Positions 22,703 through 32,079 are shown, numbered from the stretch's first letter. The stretch is 42,107 bases of DNA from Mycobacterium sp. (GCF_002863225.1 NZ_PKEK01000104.1:1-42107); one strand, 5' to 3'. The notes: generated by a model from the sequence alone, not told the origin. Numbers and translations are program-made.

Positions 22703-23977
22703 TCATGACGCGGTATAGCTGAGCAGACACGGTCCATCGGCTCGCGCCACTCCGCCGATCTGGGCCGGCACCGGGCGCGGGTGCGTGCTCCACTGCGGGA
22801 TCATCCGGTAACGGCCGAACAGCCGCGTCATGGTGGCCGTCATGGCGGACAACGAAAAGGGTTGTGCCGGACAGGAATGCCGGCCATGTCCGAACGCCGT
22901 CACCAGCATCGGGGACGGAAGGGACTTCTCGTCGGCGAGTCGATGCCGCGTCCAGCGATCCGGGTCCCACTCATCGAGTCCCGGTGCAACGGAGGTGTTC
23001 AGCAGCGGAAGCAGCGTCGCGATGGTCCAGCCGGGCGGCACGTCGTAGCTCACGTCGCCGGTGTCGAGCACCACCGGCGACAACACTGTCCTCGACATGA
23101 TCGATCGCTGAGCCAGCCGCGTCGACTCCAGTGCGCACCGCCGCGCCAGATCCGTATCACCGCCGCCGACCAGCGTTCGCTGCGCCGGATGTTCGAGCAG
23201 ATCCACCAGCGCCCACCCCAACGCGGCGGCCAGATTCGACATCGACGCGATATGAATCAGCGCCACATCGAGTGCAATACCACGAATCCGCTTGTCTCCC
23301 TGCTCGGTACGCCACTCGTCGACGATGCGGCCGAACAACCCGTCGTCACCCCGGTGCCGGTCCACGGCGTGCGTGATGATCTCCGTGACCTCGTCCAGGG
23401 CCGCACACTCAGCTCGCTTGCCCGACGCGGCGACGGCGGCCATCGCGTCGGGGTGGACGAAAGCGTCCGACCCGTCCAGGGTGTCGAAGGCCTTCACCAG
23501 TTGCTCGAAGGCTTCGCCGCGGGCCGAACCGGATCCCGCCCAGGAAGCCAGCCCCATCCGGTGGCCCAGTCGGCGGGTCATCGCGAACACGTCCGCGGAA
23601 CCCGACGAACCCAGTTCGTCGACCGTCGTATCCAACGCCCGATCGAGGTTGGCCAGGTAACCGGCGACGTCGTCGCGGCGAAACAGCGTGCCGGGCAGAA
23701 TGCGGCGGCCCTCGAAAATCTCGTCCGGCAGTTTGCGGCGCAGCATCAGATAGTCCGCGACACCCTTGCTGGCTTTCTCCTCGGGCAGTCCGTATAACGA
23801 TTCGACGCCGGCGGGGGAGAAGGTGAACAGGTACTGATCGTCTCCGCTTCGCACCGCGAACGTGTCGCCGTGCCGGTCGCGGGCCGCCGCGATGGCAGCG
23901 ACGGCGTCATCGACCGACACGTCCCACGGCAGACCGGTGGCCTGGGCGAACGGCGGTTCGGGAACCGGGCTCGGCAC
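22703..23977 (-). CDS. Cytochrome P450-like protein with atypical I helix
   Basis: A 424-residue soluble P450. The heme loop is FGHGRHSCPAQPF, with the proximal Cys about 50 residues from the end; the usual CxG is CPA here. The K-helix ExxR motif is present as ESTR (in ALESTRLAQRS). The I helix reads IHIASMSNLAAALGWALVDL and lacks the normal (A/G)GxxT with its acid-alcohol pair. Oxygen activation may therefore differ from a standard monooxygenase. The GTG start lies 3 nt after the stop of the coiled-coil gene upstream, which suggests co-transcription. I cannot assign a CYP family or substrate. An N-terminal motif resembling WDVSVDDAVAAI precedes the core. Confidence 0.8.
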   Translation of the reverse strand: MPSPVPEPPFAQATGLPWDVSVDDAVAAIAAARDRHGDTFAVRSGDDQYLFTFSPAGVESLYGLPEEKASKGVADYLMLRRKLPDEIFEGRRILPGTLFRRDDVAGYLANLDRALDTTVDELGSSGSADVFAMTRRLGHRMGLASWAGSGSARGEAFEQLVKAFDTLDGSDAFVHPDAMAAVAASGKRAECAALDEVTEIITHAVDRHRGDDGLFGRIVDEWRTEQGDKRIRGIALDVALIHIASMSNLAAALGWALVDLLEHPAQRTLVGGGDTDLARRCALESTRLAQRSIMSRTVLSPVVLDTGDVSYDVPPGWTIATLLPLLNTSVAPGLDEWDPDRWTRHRLADEKSLPSPMLVTAFGHGRHSCPAQPFSLSAMTATMTRLFGRYRMIPQWSTHPRPVPAQIGGVARADGPCLLSYTAS

Positions 23978-23980
23978 GAT

Positions 23981-24379
23981 CTAGCGGCCACCGCGATTGC
24001 GTAAAGCGTTGAACGCGTTGCGGAATGCGTGCTCTGTGACCGACAGCGGCGACATCACCGTCTCGCCGACGCCGACCATGTAGTCGATGCGCTCGACGAT
24101 CGCCTCGACCGGCGCGACCAACGTCACCAGCCGCTTCATCAGGTCGTCGATCCGGCCCAGGGTGGCCTCGAAGTGGTCGAGCCCGCCGTCCAAGCGATCC
24201 ACTGCGCTGTTCAAATTCGACAGCGAGGTGTTCAGGTCGCCCAACGTATCGCTCAGACCGCCCAACACATCCTCTAGTTGATTGACGGTGACGTCGGCGT
24301 TCATCGCCGCCTGGGTGAGCGTCTTGATCCGCTGCCGTGCTGGGCGATCGCCGGCGCTTTTATCTGCCATGTCGGTCAT
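23981..24379 (-). CDS. Coiled-coil protein (Rv1444c-like by position)
   Basis: A 132-residue acidic protein with no signal peptide. Residues 28-90 are a long coiled coil with heptads of Leu/Val and many Asn, Asp and Ser: VTVNQLEDVLGGLSDTLGDL and LNSAVDRLDGGLDHFEATL. A more conserved stretch follows, VAPVEAIVERIDYMVGVGET, with a basic end. The type and place, next to the pentose phosphate genes, fit Rv1444c of M. tuberculosis. The function is unknown. The ATG at 24379 and another three codons later are both possible. It lies 43 nt after the secreted-protein gene and 3 nt before the P450 gene. Confidence 0.75.
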   Translation of the reverse strand: MTDMADKSAGDRPARQRIKTLTQAAMNADVTVNQLEDVLGGLSDTLGDLNTSLSNLNSAVDRLDGGLDHFEATLGRIDDLMKRLVTLVAPVEAIVERIDYMVGVGETVMSPLSVTEHAFRNAFNALRNRGGR

Positions 24380-24422
24380 TATGGCGGGCGGGGCGACTCA
24401 GGGGAGTGGGTCGGGCCGATCG

Positions 24423-25271
24423 TCAACCCTTGACTGTCTGGCTGACCTGACCGATCGAGGTCTGCTTGCCGTCATAGTTGACGGTGCACGTCACGACGGC
24501 GTTGTAGCTGGTGCCCAGGGGTGGCCACAACATGTCGGTGATCGAACCTCTGCCGTGGGCGGCGATGTCGACGCTCCTGTCGACCTCTTGCGGTCCGAAT
24601 CCGCCGCTTTTGGTGGCGGTGTAGCTGCATTTGGCAGGCAGGCCGGAGTTGTTGGAGATCGCCACGTTCGCGTTCAGACCATTCCGTGAGATGTTCATGG
24701 CAAGACCGTGGGGTGGAACGCATTGCTGCCCAGCCGGAACGGTGTCGGTTAGGGACCCAGTCGGGCATTTCGTCGGAGCTGCGGCCGCTACCCCGCACGT
24801 CGAGCCCGGCGGCAGCAGCTTTCCGGCGTCCGGTCCGCCACTGCACCTCACGGGCAGCTGACCGGGTGGCGGCGCGGCAGCCGCTGGGGCGGGCGGGTTG
24901 TAGGTGTAGTTGGACCAAGCGCCGCAATCATCTGAACCTGGGGAGTGCTTGCGGCAGCCCTGGATTTGGACGAGCTGCGGCCCTTTGAGAGGACCATGAA
25001 GAGTAAAGGTCGCGGCGCTGTTGCATCCCTTACTGAGCTCGGTTTGCGCGTAGCCCGGTGCTTCGAGGTGAATGACGTCACCCGCCTCATCGGCCTTCAC
25101 GCGCGGGCAGCCGGAGACGTTGCAAATGGCGTCCTGACCGTTGGGAGTGCACGTCACGCTGTAGCCGTTGGGCAACGAGTCGGCGACCGCGTTGGGCATC
25201 GCGATATGGATGCCGACAAGACCCGCCGCGGCGGCCACCATCGCAGACAGCAACGCTGCTCGAATCTTCAC
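24423..25271 (-). CDS. Exported protein of unknown function
   Basis: About 282 residues. The signal peptide is VKIRAALLSAMVAAAAGLVG..., with cleavage near NAVADS. The mature part has two regions joined by a Pro/Ala linker (PPAPAAAAPPPGQLPVRC). It carries several Cys pairs (CTPNGQDAICNVSGC; CGVAAAAPTKCPTG), probably disulfides after export. The C-terminal 90 residues look like a beta domain (AMNISRNGLNANVAISNNSG...). I do not recognise the family. The open frame can start at an ATG at 25289, but that ATG is only 1 nt from AGGAG. The GTG at 25271 sits 7 nt after GGGAGA and begins the signal peptide directly, so I prefer it. Confidence 0.7.
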   Translation of the reverse strand: MKIRAALLSAMVAAAAGLVGIHIAMPNAVADSLPNGYSVTCTPNGQDAICNVSGCPRVKADEAGDVIHLEAPGYAQTELSKGCNSAATFTLHGPLKGPQLVQIQGCRKHSPGSDDCGAWSNYTYNPPAPAAAAPPPGQLPVRCSGGPDAGKLLPPGSTCGVAAAAPTKCPTGSLTDTVPAGQQCVPPHGLAMNISRNGLNANVAISNNSGLPAKCSYTATKSGGFGPQEVDRSVDIAAHGRGSITDMLWPPLGTSYNAVVTCTVNYDGKQTSIGQVSQTVKG

Positions 25272-25289
25272 AGGGTTGTCTCCCGGCAT

Positions 25290-25609
25290 TCTCCTAGCGC
25301 GTTAACGACGAATTGCCGAAACGCACTTCTCGATGTCCGCGAAGCCTATGTCTGCTCAGAGGGTGGGTTAAATAGGGGATTTTCCTACACTTTCGAATGG
25401 GAATGCTGCACCGCAGATGGCTCGCGACAAGGCGGATCGGGGAACCGCGAGCGACTCTTCGGAGTCCAAGTCAACGTGCAACCGCGAATCTGCCATACCA
25501 GCCCGTGCCTGACTTTTCCGCTGCTTTCCGCAGGCAACGACACAGCCGAGGTGCTGGAAAGCGAATATGCGCAGGGCTACGCCGATGCGCAGACCGAGCG
25601 GCGGTGGGA
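25290..25609. other. 320-bp intergenic region between pgl and the exported-protein gene
   Basis: The AT content is higher at 25365-25400 (GGTTAAATAGGGGATTTTCC), with a possible plus-strand -10, TACACT, at about 25386. No RNA gene is recognisable. The end holds a small plus-strand open frame, listed separately. Confidence 0.4.
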
Positions 25610-25613
25610 CTAA
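25476..25613 (+). CDS. Possible small protein or gene remnant
   Basis: A 45-codon frame from a GTG, ending ESEYAQGYADAQTERRWD. The end looks protein-like (charged, with repeated Y-A-x-G/D spacing), while the front does not. Its TAA overlaps the stop of pgl on the other strand (CTAA), a tight convergent arrangement often seen for real genes. It may instead be the tail of a deleted gene. The start is a guess. Confidence 0.25.
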   Translation: MQPRICHTSPCLTFPLLSAGNDTAEVLESEYAQGYADAQTERRWD

Positions 25614-26353
25614 CCGGGCAGCTCGCCGGCGGCGCCTTCGTCCAGGAACCAGACGGTGTGTTCGGTGCCGACGGCGCCGGCGGCCGGGATCGACACCGGC
25701 GCCGCACCGCCGACCGCGGCGGCGACGGCCTCGGCTTTCTCGGCGCCCGACACCAGCAGCCAGACCTCACGTGAGCGCTGAATTGCAGGCAGTGTCAGGG
25801 TGATTCGCAGCGGTGGCGGCTTCGGGGAGTCTTCGACGTCGACCACCAATCGGGTGGTCTCGCGCACGGCCGGAGTATCGGGGAACAGTGAGTTGATGTG
25901 TCCTTCGGGCCCGACGCCGAGCAGATGTATGTCGAAGTTCGGCGCCGGATCGCCGGGCTCGGCATTCGCGGCGAGGATCTGTTCGTAAGCGAGGGCGGCC
26001 GCGGCAAGGTCGTCACCGAATTCACCGTCGGCGGCCGGCATCGCGTGGATGTTGCGTGCGGGGATGTCGACATGATCCAGCAGCGCCTCGCGGGCCTGCT
26101 TGTCGTTGCGCTCGTCGTCGTCCTCGGCGACGTAGCGGTCGTCACCCCAGAACAGATGAACCTTGGCCCAGTCGATCCGCTGCGACTGCTCGGCCAGAAA
26201 GCTCAGCAGCTTGTTCCCGTTTCCGCCGCCGGTGAGCACAAGCAGCGCTTTGCCACGTGCGGCGATCGCGGCGTCGACGACGCCGATCAATTGCTCGCCT
26301 GCGGCGGCCACCAGCGCGTCGCTGTCGGCGAATGTCTTCACAGAGATGCTCAT
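25610..26353 (-). CDS. pgl: 6-phosphogluconolactonase
   Basis: Hydrolyses 6-phosphogluconolactone, the second step of the oxidative pentose phosphate pathway (devB, Rv1445c). The protein has 247 residues. Family motifs are LTGGGNGNKLLSFL, the active-site region VHLFWGDDRYV, and HLLGVGPEGHINSLFP. The ATG overlaps the opcA stop (ATGA), so it is translated as the last gene of tkt-tal-zwf-opcA-pgl. Confidence 0.95.
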   Translation of the reverse strand: MSISVKTFADSDALVAAAGEQLIGVVDAAIAARGKALLVLTGGGNGNKLLSFLAEQSQRIDWAKVHLFWGDDRYVAEDDDERNDKQAREALLDHVDIPARNIHAMPAADGEFGDDLAAAALAYEQILAANAEPGDPAPNFDIHLLGVGPEGHINSLFPDTPAVRETTRLVVDVEDSPKPPPLRITLTLPAIQRSREVWLLVSGAEKAEAVAAAVGGAAPVSIPAAGAVGTEHTVWFLDEGAAGELPG

Positions 26354-27261
26354 GCGTACTCCACCCGGTCGATACCTTCAAGCGCCGCGCAGTAGATCGT
26401 GTCGGCATCCAACCGCCGTAGATCTTCGGCAAGGCACTCGGGGACATTTCGTCGCTGCAGCGGGACCAGCGCGTCAGGCTTGCCTGTCCGGCTCAGCGTC
26501 GCGGTCACGCCTTGCTGCGGGCGCCGCAGCACCACGGTCTCCGAGGGTCGCTCGAGTTCGACTTTCAGTTCGCCCGTCACCCGGCGCACGGGTCCTTCGA
26601 TGCGGCTGGCCAGCCAACCCGCGAGAATATCCAGCGCAGGTTCGGTGGCGAGTCCGGACACCACAGCCGAGGTGATCGGCTCATGCGGTGGCTGGTCGAT
26701 CGCCGAGGCCAGTAGCGCGCGCCAGTAGGTGATGCGGCTCCAGGCCAGGTCGGTGTCGCCGGGGGTGTAGCCCGGCAACCTGCTTTTGATCGCCGACAGC
26801 GGGTCGGCCCCGTTGGTCGCGTCGGTGATACGACGAATAGCCAACTGGCCCAACGGATCTTGCGCCGGTACTGCGGGCGCGATGTCAGGCCACCACGCCA
26901 CCACCGGGATGTCGGGCAACAGGAACGGAACGACCACGCTGCTGTTGTGCCCGGCCAGCGGACCCGACAGTCGTAGCACCACCACTTCGCCGACGGCGTC
27001 CTCGCCACCGACCCGTAGCTGCGCGTCCAGTCGCGCATCGGCGGCGTCCGCGTCGCCGGTCATCACCACGATCACCCGACTGGGATGCTCGTGGCTGGCC
27101 ACGTTGGCGGCCGTGATCGAATCTTCCAGCAGCGCATCGGTATCCGGGGCGATCACCAATGTCAGCACCCGGCTCAGCGTGATCGCGCCGGTCTTTTCAC
27201 GGAGCCCGTTGAGCTTCTTGTTGATCTCGGTGGTGCTGGTGTCGGCAAGATCCACTCTCAT
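26350..27261 (-). CDS. opcA: OpcA, glucose-6-phosphate dehydrogenase assembly protein
   Basis: A 303-residue partner required for activity and redox control of glucose-6-phosphate dehydrogenase in cyanobacteria and actinobacteria. Characteristic stretches are DTSTTEINKKLNGLR near the N-terminus, and GPLAGHNSSVVVPFLLPDIPVVAWWPD in the middle. It lies between zwf (46 nt gap) and pgl (4-nt overlap), the usual actinobacterial order. M. tuberculosis equivalent Rv1446c. Confidence 0.95.
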   Translation of the reverse strand: MRVDLADTSTTEINKKLNGLREKTGAITLSRVLTLVIAPDTDALLEDSITAANVASHEHPSRVIVVMTGDADAADARLDAQLRVGGEDAVGEVVVLRLSGPLAGHNSSVVVPFLLPDIPVVAWWPDIAPAVPAQDPLGQLAIRRITDATNGADPLSAIKSRLPGYTPGDTDLAWSRITYWRALLASAIDQPPHEPITSAVVSGLATEPALDILAGWLASRIEGPVRRVTGELKVELERPSETVVLRRPQQGVTATLSRTGKPDALVPLQRRNVPECLAEDLRRLDADTIYCAALEGIDRVEYA

Positions 27262-27307
27262 ATTCGCCGCTCCTCCTCAGGACCACCTGCATCGTCGTCG
27301 GCTCGTT

Positions 27308-28858
27308 TCACGGTCGCCGCCATTCCCGGCCGCTGCGCCGAAGCATTTCGAAAGCAGACGCCGGACCCCAGGTGCCGGCCTCGTACGGATCGGGTTTGCC
27401 GTGCTCGGCCCAGTGGTCGAGGGCGGGATCGAGGATCTTCCAGGCCAATTCGACTTCGGCATTCACCGGGAACAGCGACGGCTCGCCGAGCAACACGTCC
27501 AGGATCAGCCGCTCGTAGGCCTCGGGGGAGTCCTCCGCGAACGCGGAGCCGTAGGAGAAGTCCATGTTGACGTCGCGTACTGCCATCTCGCTCGGCACCT
27601 TGGAGCCGAACCGCAAGGTGACGCCTTCGTCTGGCTGAACCCGGATCACCAAGGCGTTGGCGCCCAACTCGTCGGTCATCGTCGCGTCGAACGGAAGATG
27701 CGGTGCCTTCTTGAACACCAGCGCAATCTCGGTCACTCTGCGCCCCAGACGTTTTCCGGTGCGCAGATAGAAAGGCACACCGGCCCAGCGCCGGGTGTCG
27801 ACTTCCAGAGTGATCGCGGCGAATGTCTCGGTGGTCGAATCCTGGGAGAAGCCTTCCTCGTCCAGCAGCCCCACCACGTGTTCGCCGCCTTGCCAGCCGG
27901 CGGTGTACTGGCCACGAGAGGTGTTCTGCTCCAAAGGTTCGGCCAACTGTACGGCGGAAAGCACCTTGATCTTCTCGGTCTGCAGCTCGGCAGGTTCGAA
28001 GCTCACCGGCTCTTCCATTGCGGTCAGCGCCAGCAGCTGCATCAAATGGTTCTGGATGACGTCGCGGGCAGCGCCGATACCGTCGTAATAGCCACCGCGG
28101 CCGCCCAGTCCGATGTCTTCGGCCATGGTGATCTGTACGTGGTCGACGTAGTGCGCGTTCCAGATCGGGTCGAAAAGCTGGTTGGCGAAACGCAGCGCGA
28201 GAATGTTCTGGACGGTCTCTTTGCCGAGGTAATGGTCGATTCGGAAGACCGCTTCTTCGGGAAACACACTGTTGACCACGTCGTTGAGTTCGCGGGCGCT
28301 GTCCAGGTCGTGACCGAACGGCTTCTCGATGACGACGCGGCTCCAGCTGTACGGTTGCGCCTTGGCCAGTCCCGCTTGGGCGAGTTGCTCGCACACGGTC
28401 GGGAAGCTTTTCGGTGGGATCGCGTAGTAGAACGCATGATTGCCGCCGATGCCCCGCTCGGCGTCGAGCTTGTCGAGGGTCTCAGCCAACCGGCTGAACG
28501 CGGCTTCATCGTCGAAAGTGCCGCGCACGAAACGACATCCCTCGGCCAACCGGTCCCAGATGGCTTGGCGAAACGGAGTACGTGCATGGTCTTTGACCGA
28601 CTGCAGAACCTCATCGGCAAACGCCTCGTGATCCCAATCGCGGCGGGCGAACCCCACCAGGGCGAAATTCGGCGCCAGCAGTCCGCGGTTGGCCAAATCG
28701 TAGATGGCCGGAACCACTTTCTTGCGGGCCAGGTCGCCCGTCACACCGAAGATCACTACTGCGCAGGGGGGCGCGATTCGGGGGAGGCGCTTATCGCACT
28801 TGTCCCGCAACGGGTTTTGCCAGTGCCCGGAGCCGGCCCGGTCGCCGGCGCGACTCAT
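27308..28858 (-). CDS. zwf: Glucose-6-phosphate 1-dehydrogenase
   Basis: Oxidises glucose-6-phosphate to the lactone with NADP. The protein has 516 residues. The nucleotide motif FGVTGDLARKK is near residue 37, and the active-site signature RIDHYLGKE is near 205. EKPFGHDL and RTGKRLGRR follow. It corresponds to zwf2 (Rv1447c). The ATG at 28858 overlaps the tal stop (ATGA), which suggests coupling of the non-oxidative and oxidative branches. Confidence 0.97.
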   Translation of the reverse strand: MSRAGDRAGSGHWQNPLRDKCDKRLPRIAPPCAVVIFGVTGDLARKKVVPAIYDLANRGLLAPNFALVGFARRDWDHEAFADEVLQSVKDHARTPFRQAIWDRLAEGCRFVRGTFDDEAAFSRLAETLDKLDAERGIGGNHAFYYAIPPKSFPTVCEQLAQAGLAKAQPYSWSRVVIEKPFGHDLDSARELNDVVNSVFPEEAVFRIDHYLGKETVQNILALRFANQLFDPIWNAHYVDHVQITMAEDIGLGGRGGYYDGIGAARDVIQNHLMQLLALTAMEEPVSFEPAELQTEKIKVLSAVQLAEPLEQNTSRGQYTAGWQGGEHVVGLLDEEGFSQDSTTETFAAITLEVDTRRWAGVPFYLRTGKRLGRRVTEIALVFKKAPHLPFDATMTDELGANALVIRVQPDEGVTLRFGSKVPSEMAVRDVNMDFSYGSAFAEDSPEAYERLILDVLLGEPSLFPVNAEVELAWKILDPALDHWAEHGKPDPYEAGTWGPASAFEMLRRSGREWRRP

Positions 28859-29973
28859 TTGGCAGAGGAGTCGAGCTGCTTCTGAGTTTCCTCCAGCAGT
28901 TCGCTCCAGGACTCCTCGAACTTCTGTACGCCTTCGTTTTCCAGAACGAGGAAAACGTCGGTCAGGTCGATGCCGATACCGTCCAGCTTGTCGAAGACTT
29001 CCTGGGCGGCCGACGCCGTGCCGGTGACTGTGTCCCCGGTAACTTCGCCGTGGTCGGCAACCGCGTCAATTGTCTTCTCCGGCATGGTGTTGACCGTGTT
29101 CGGCGCGACCAGTTCGGTGACGTAGAGCGTGTCGGAGTAGTCGGGGTTCTTCACGCCGGTCGATGCCCACAGCGGCCGCTGGACGCGGGCGCCGTCGGCT
29201 TCGAGTGCCGCAAAGCGGTCGCCGCCGACGAAGTACTCCTGGTAGGCGGCGTAAGCCAATCGGGCGTTGGCCACCCCGGCCTTGCCCTGTAGCTCCAGTG
29301 CCTCCGGCGATCCGATCTTCTCCAGGCGCTTGTCGATCTCGCTGTCCACCCGAGAGACGAAGAACGAAGCGACCGAATGAATCTTGGACAGGTCGTGGCC
29401 GGCTTCCTTCGCCTTCTCCAGCCCCTCCAGATAGGCGTCGATCACGGCCCGGTGGCGTTCCACCGAGAAGATCAGCGTCACGTTCACCGAAATGCCTTCG
29501 GCCAGTGTGGCAGTGATGGCAGGAAGGCCCGCTTCAGTCGCGGGGATCTTGATGAACAGGTTCGGCCGGTCGACGATCTTCCACAGCTCGATGGCCTGCT
29601 TGGCCGTCTTGTCAGCGTCATGCGCGAGCCGGGGGTCGACCTCGATCGAGACCCGGCCGTCGACGCCGTCCGAGTTTTCCCACTGCGGAGTCAGCACATC
29701 GCAAGCGTTGCGGACGTCGTCGGTGGTGACCGTGCGAATGGTCGCGTCCACGTCGGCGCCTCGTTCGGCCAACTCGGCGATCTGGCCGTCGTAGGAATCG
29801 CCGTCGGCCAGCGCCTTCTGGAAGATCGACGGGTTGGTGGTGACCCCGACGACGCTCTTGGTGTCGATCAACTCCTGCAAGTTGCCGGACTGCAACCGTT
29901 GGCGGGACAGGTCATCCAGCCAGACCGATACGCCGGCGGAGCTCAAAGCGGCGAGATTGGGGTTCTGCGTCAT
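28855..29973 (-). CDS. tal: Transaldolase
   Basis: Transfers a dihydroxyacetone unit between sugar phosphates. The protein has 372 residues, the long actinobacterial type. The N-terminal signature is VSVWLDDLSRQRLQSG, followed by GVTTNPSIFQKAL. The Schiff-base Lys lies in NLFIKIPATEAGLPAI. The ribosome binding site GAAGGGAA precedes the ATG. It lies 15 nt after tkt and overlaps zwf by four bases. Confidence 0.97.
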   Translation of the reverse strand: MTQNPNLAALSSAGVSVWLDDLSRQRLQSGNLQELIDTKSVVGVTTNPSIFQKALADGDSYDGQIAELAERGADVDATIRTVTTDDVRNACDVLTPQWENSDGVDGRVSIEVDPRLAHDADKTAKQAIELWKIVDRPNLFIKIPATEAGLPAITATLAEGISVNVTLIFSVERHRAVIDAYLEGLEKAKEAGHDLSKIHSVASFFVSRVDSEIDKRLEKIGSPEALELQGKAGVANARLAYAAYQEYFVGGDRFAALEADGARVQRPLWASTGVKNPDYSDTLYVTELVAPNTVNTMPEKTIDAVADHGEVTGDTVTGTASAAQEVFDKLDGIGIDLTDVFLVLENEGVQKFEESWSELLEETQKQLDSSAK

Positions 29974-29988
29974 CGACTTTCCCTTCGC

Positions 29989-32079
29989 TCAGTTGTCTAT
30001 TGTTCGTTCGGCAGCGTCGACGACGGCTTCTGCGGTGAAGCCGAATTCGCGAAACAGGGTCTTGTAGTCGGCGGATTCCCCGTAGTGCTCCAGCGAGACG
30101 ATCTCACCGGTGTCGCCAACCAGCTTGTGCCAGCTCTGCGCCACGCCGGCCTCCACGGCCACCCGGGCGGACACCGACGGCGGCAGCACGCGGTTGCGAT
30201 ATTCCTCGGGTTGAGACTCGAACCACTCCACGCACGGCATGGAGATCACCCGCGCTGTGATGTCCTTGTCCGCCAGCAATTTCTGCGCTTCGACCGCCAG
30301 CTGGACCTCGGATCCGGTGGCGATCAACACCACGTCGGGGTGGTCGCCCCCGTCGTCGCCCAGGATGTACCCGCCCTTTTCGACTCCCTCGAAATTCGTG
30401 CCTTCGAGGATCGGTACGCCCTGGCGGGTCAGGATCAACCCGACCGGTCCGCTGCCGTTACCGCGGGCCAGCACGGAACGCCACGCGTACGCCGTCTCGT
30501 TCGCGTCCGCGGGACGCACCACCGACAGATGCGGAATCGCGCGCAGCGCCGCGAGATGCTCGATGGGTTGGTGGGTGGGACCGTCTTCACCGAGACCGAT
30601 CGAATCGTGCGTCCAGACGTAAATCGTGTCGATGTCCATCAGTGCGGCAAGTCGAACCGCCGGACGCATGTAGTCGGAGAACTGCAGGAATGTGCCGCCG
30701 TAGGCGCGGGTCGGTCCGTGCAGCACGATGCCGGACAGGATCGCACCCATCGCGTGTTCGCGGATTCCGAAGTGCAGCGTGCGGCCGTACCAGTCCGCGG
30801 TGTAGTCCTTTGTCGAAATCGACGGTGGGCCAAAGGACTTCACGTTGTCCATGGTGGTGTTGTTGCTGCCGGCCAAGTCGGCCGAACCACCCCACAGTTC
30901 GGGGAGCTTCGGGCCGACCGCGTTCAGCACCTTGCCCGACGCCGCGCGGGTCGCGAGGTCTTTGTCGCCGGGTTTCCACTGTGGGATGTCGGAGTCCCAG
31001 CCGTCGGGCAACTCCTCGGCGGTCAGTCGGTCCAACAGCTTCTTGCGCTCCGGCTCCCGTTCGGCCCACGCCTCGAAGGCGGCGTTCCAGTTCTCGTGGG
31101 CCTCCTTGCCGCGCTGCACCAGATCACGGGTGTGGGAGAGGACCTTGTCGCTGACGTCGAACTTCTTGTCGGGATCGAATCCCAGGGCTTCCTTCACCGC
31201 CGCGACCTCGTCGTCGCCGAGCGCAGCGCCGTGCGCCTTGCCGGTGTTCATCAAATTCGGGGCCGGGTAGCCGATGATGGTCCGCAGCGAGATGAACGAC
31301 GGCTTGTCGGTGACCGCCTTGGCGTTCGCAATCGCCTCTTCGATGTCGACGACGTTCTCGCCACCCTCGATGCGCTGGACGTGCCAGCCGTAGGCCTCGT
31401 AGCGGGCGGCGGTGTCCTCGGACAGGGCGATGTCGGTGTCGTCTTCGATGGAAATCTCGTTGTGGTCGTAGAACACGATCAGATTGCCCAGCTGCTGAAC
31501 TCCGGCCAGCGAAGACGCCTCCGACGTCACCCCTTCTTCGATGTCGCCGTCCGAGGCGATCACGTAAATGAAGTGGTCGAACGGGCTCGTCCCCTCGGGT
31601 GCGTCCGGGTCGAACAATCCGCGCTCATAGCGCGCCGCCATCGCGAACCCGACGGCCGAGGCCAGGCCCTGGCCGAGCGGCCCGGTGGTGATCTCGACGC
31701 CGTCGGTGTGCCGGAACTCCGGGTGCCCAGGGGTCTTGGATCCCCAGGTGCGGAGCGACTCGATGTCGGAAAGCTCCAGCCCGAACCCGCCGAGATACAG
31801 CTGGATGTACAGCGTCAGGCTGCTGTGTCCGCAGGACAGCACAAACCGGTCGCGGCCCAGCCAGTGAACGTCATTCGGGTCGTGCCGCATGGCCCGCTGG
31901 AACAAGGTGTAGGCAAGCGGAGCAAGGCTCATCGCGGTTCCGGGATGGCCGTTCCCCACCTTCTGAACCGCGTCGGCAGCCAGCACCCGGACGGTGTCGA
32001 CGGCGGCCGAATCGAGCTCGGTCCAGTCGTCGGGGTGATGCGGTTCGGTCAGGGATGAAATGTCTTCGAGTGTGGTCAC
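29989..32079 (-). CDS. tkt: Transketolase
   Basis: Thiamine-diphosphate enzyme transferring two-carbon units, 696 residues. The N-terminal domain holds GNGHPGTAMSLAP and the ThDP/metal motif SDGDIEEGVTSEASSLAG...YDHN. The middle pyrimidine domain holds the catalytic Glu in HFGIREHAMGAI, followed by THDSIGLGEDGPTHQPIEHL. The GTG start at 32079 is preceded by GAGGA about 10 nt upstream. It is the first gene of the pentose phosphate unit and divergent from ctaB. The PE_PGRS gene between tkt and ctaB in M. tuberculosis is absent. Confidence 0.97.
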   Translation of the reverse strand: MTTLEDISSLTEPHHPDDWTELDSAAVDTVRVLAADAVQKVGNGHPGTAMSLAPLAYTLFQRAMRHDPNDVHWLGRDRFVLSCGHSSLTLYIQLYLGGFGLELSDIESLRTWGSKTPGHPEFRHTDGVEITTGPLGQGLASAVGFAMAARYERGLFDPDAPEGTSPFDHFIYVIASDGDIEEGVTSEASSLAGVQQLGNLIVFYDHNEISIEDDTDIALSEDTAARYEAYGWHVQRIEGGENVVDIEEAIANAKAVTDKPSFISLRTIIGYPAPNLMNTGKAHGAALGDDEVAAVKEALGFDPDKKFDVSDKVLSHTRDLVQRGKEAHENWNAAFEAWAEREPERKKLLDRLTAEELPDGWDSDIPQWKPGDKDLATRAASGKVLNAVGPKLPELWGGSADLAGSNNTTMDNVKSFGPPSISTKDYTADWYGRTLHFGIREHAMGAILSGIVLHGPTRAYGGTFLQFSDYMRPAVRLAALMDIDTIYVWTHDSIGLGEDGPTHQPIEHLAALRAIPHLSVVRPADANETAYAWRSVLARGNGSGPVGLILTRQGVPILEGTNFEGVEKGGYILGDDGGDHPDVVLIATGSEVQLAVEAQKLLADKDITARVISMPCVEWFESQPEEYRNRVLPPSVSARVAVEAGVAQSWHKLVGDTGEIVSLEHYGESADYKTLFREFGFTAEAVVDAAERTIDN

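Noticed and set aside
26786..28885. Long plus-strand open frame of 699 codons
   Set aside because: It is a shadow of opcA and zwf and has no recognisable protein features.
29377..32058. Long plus-strand open frame of 893 codons
   Set aside because: It is antisense to tal and tkt, which match known proteins over their full length. The frame is open only because of high G+C codon bias.
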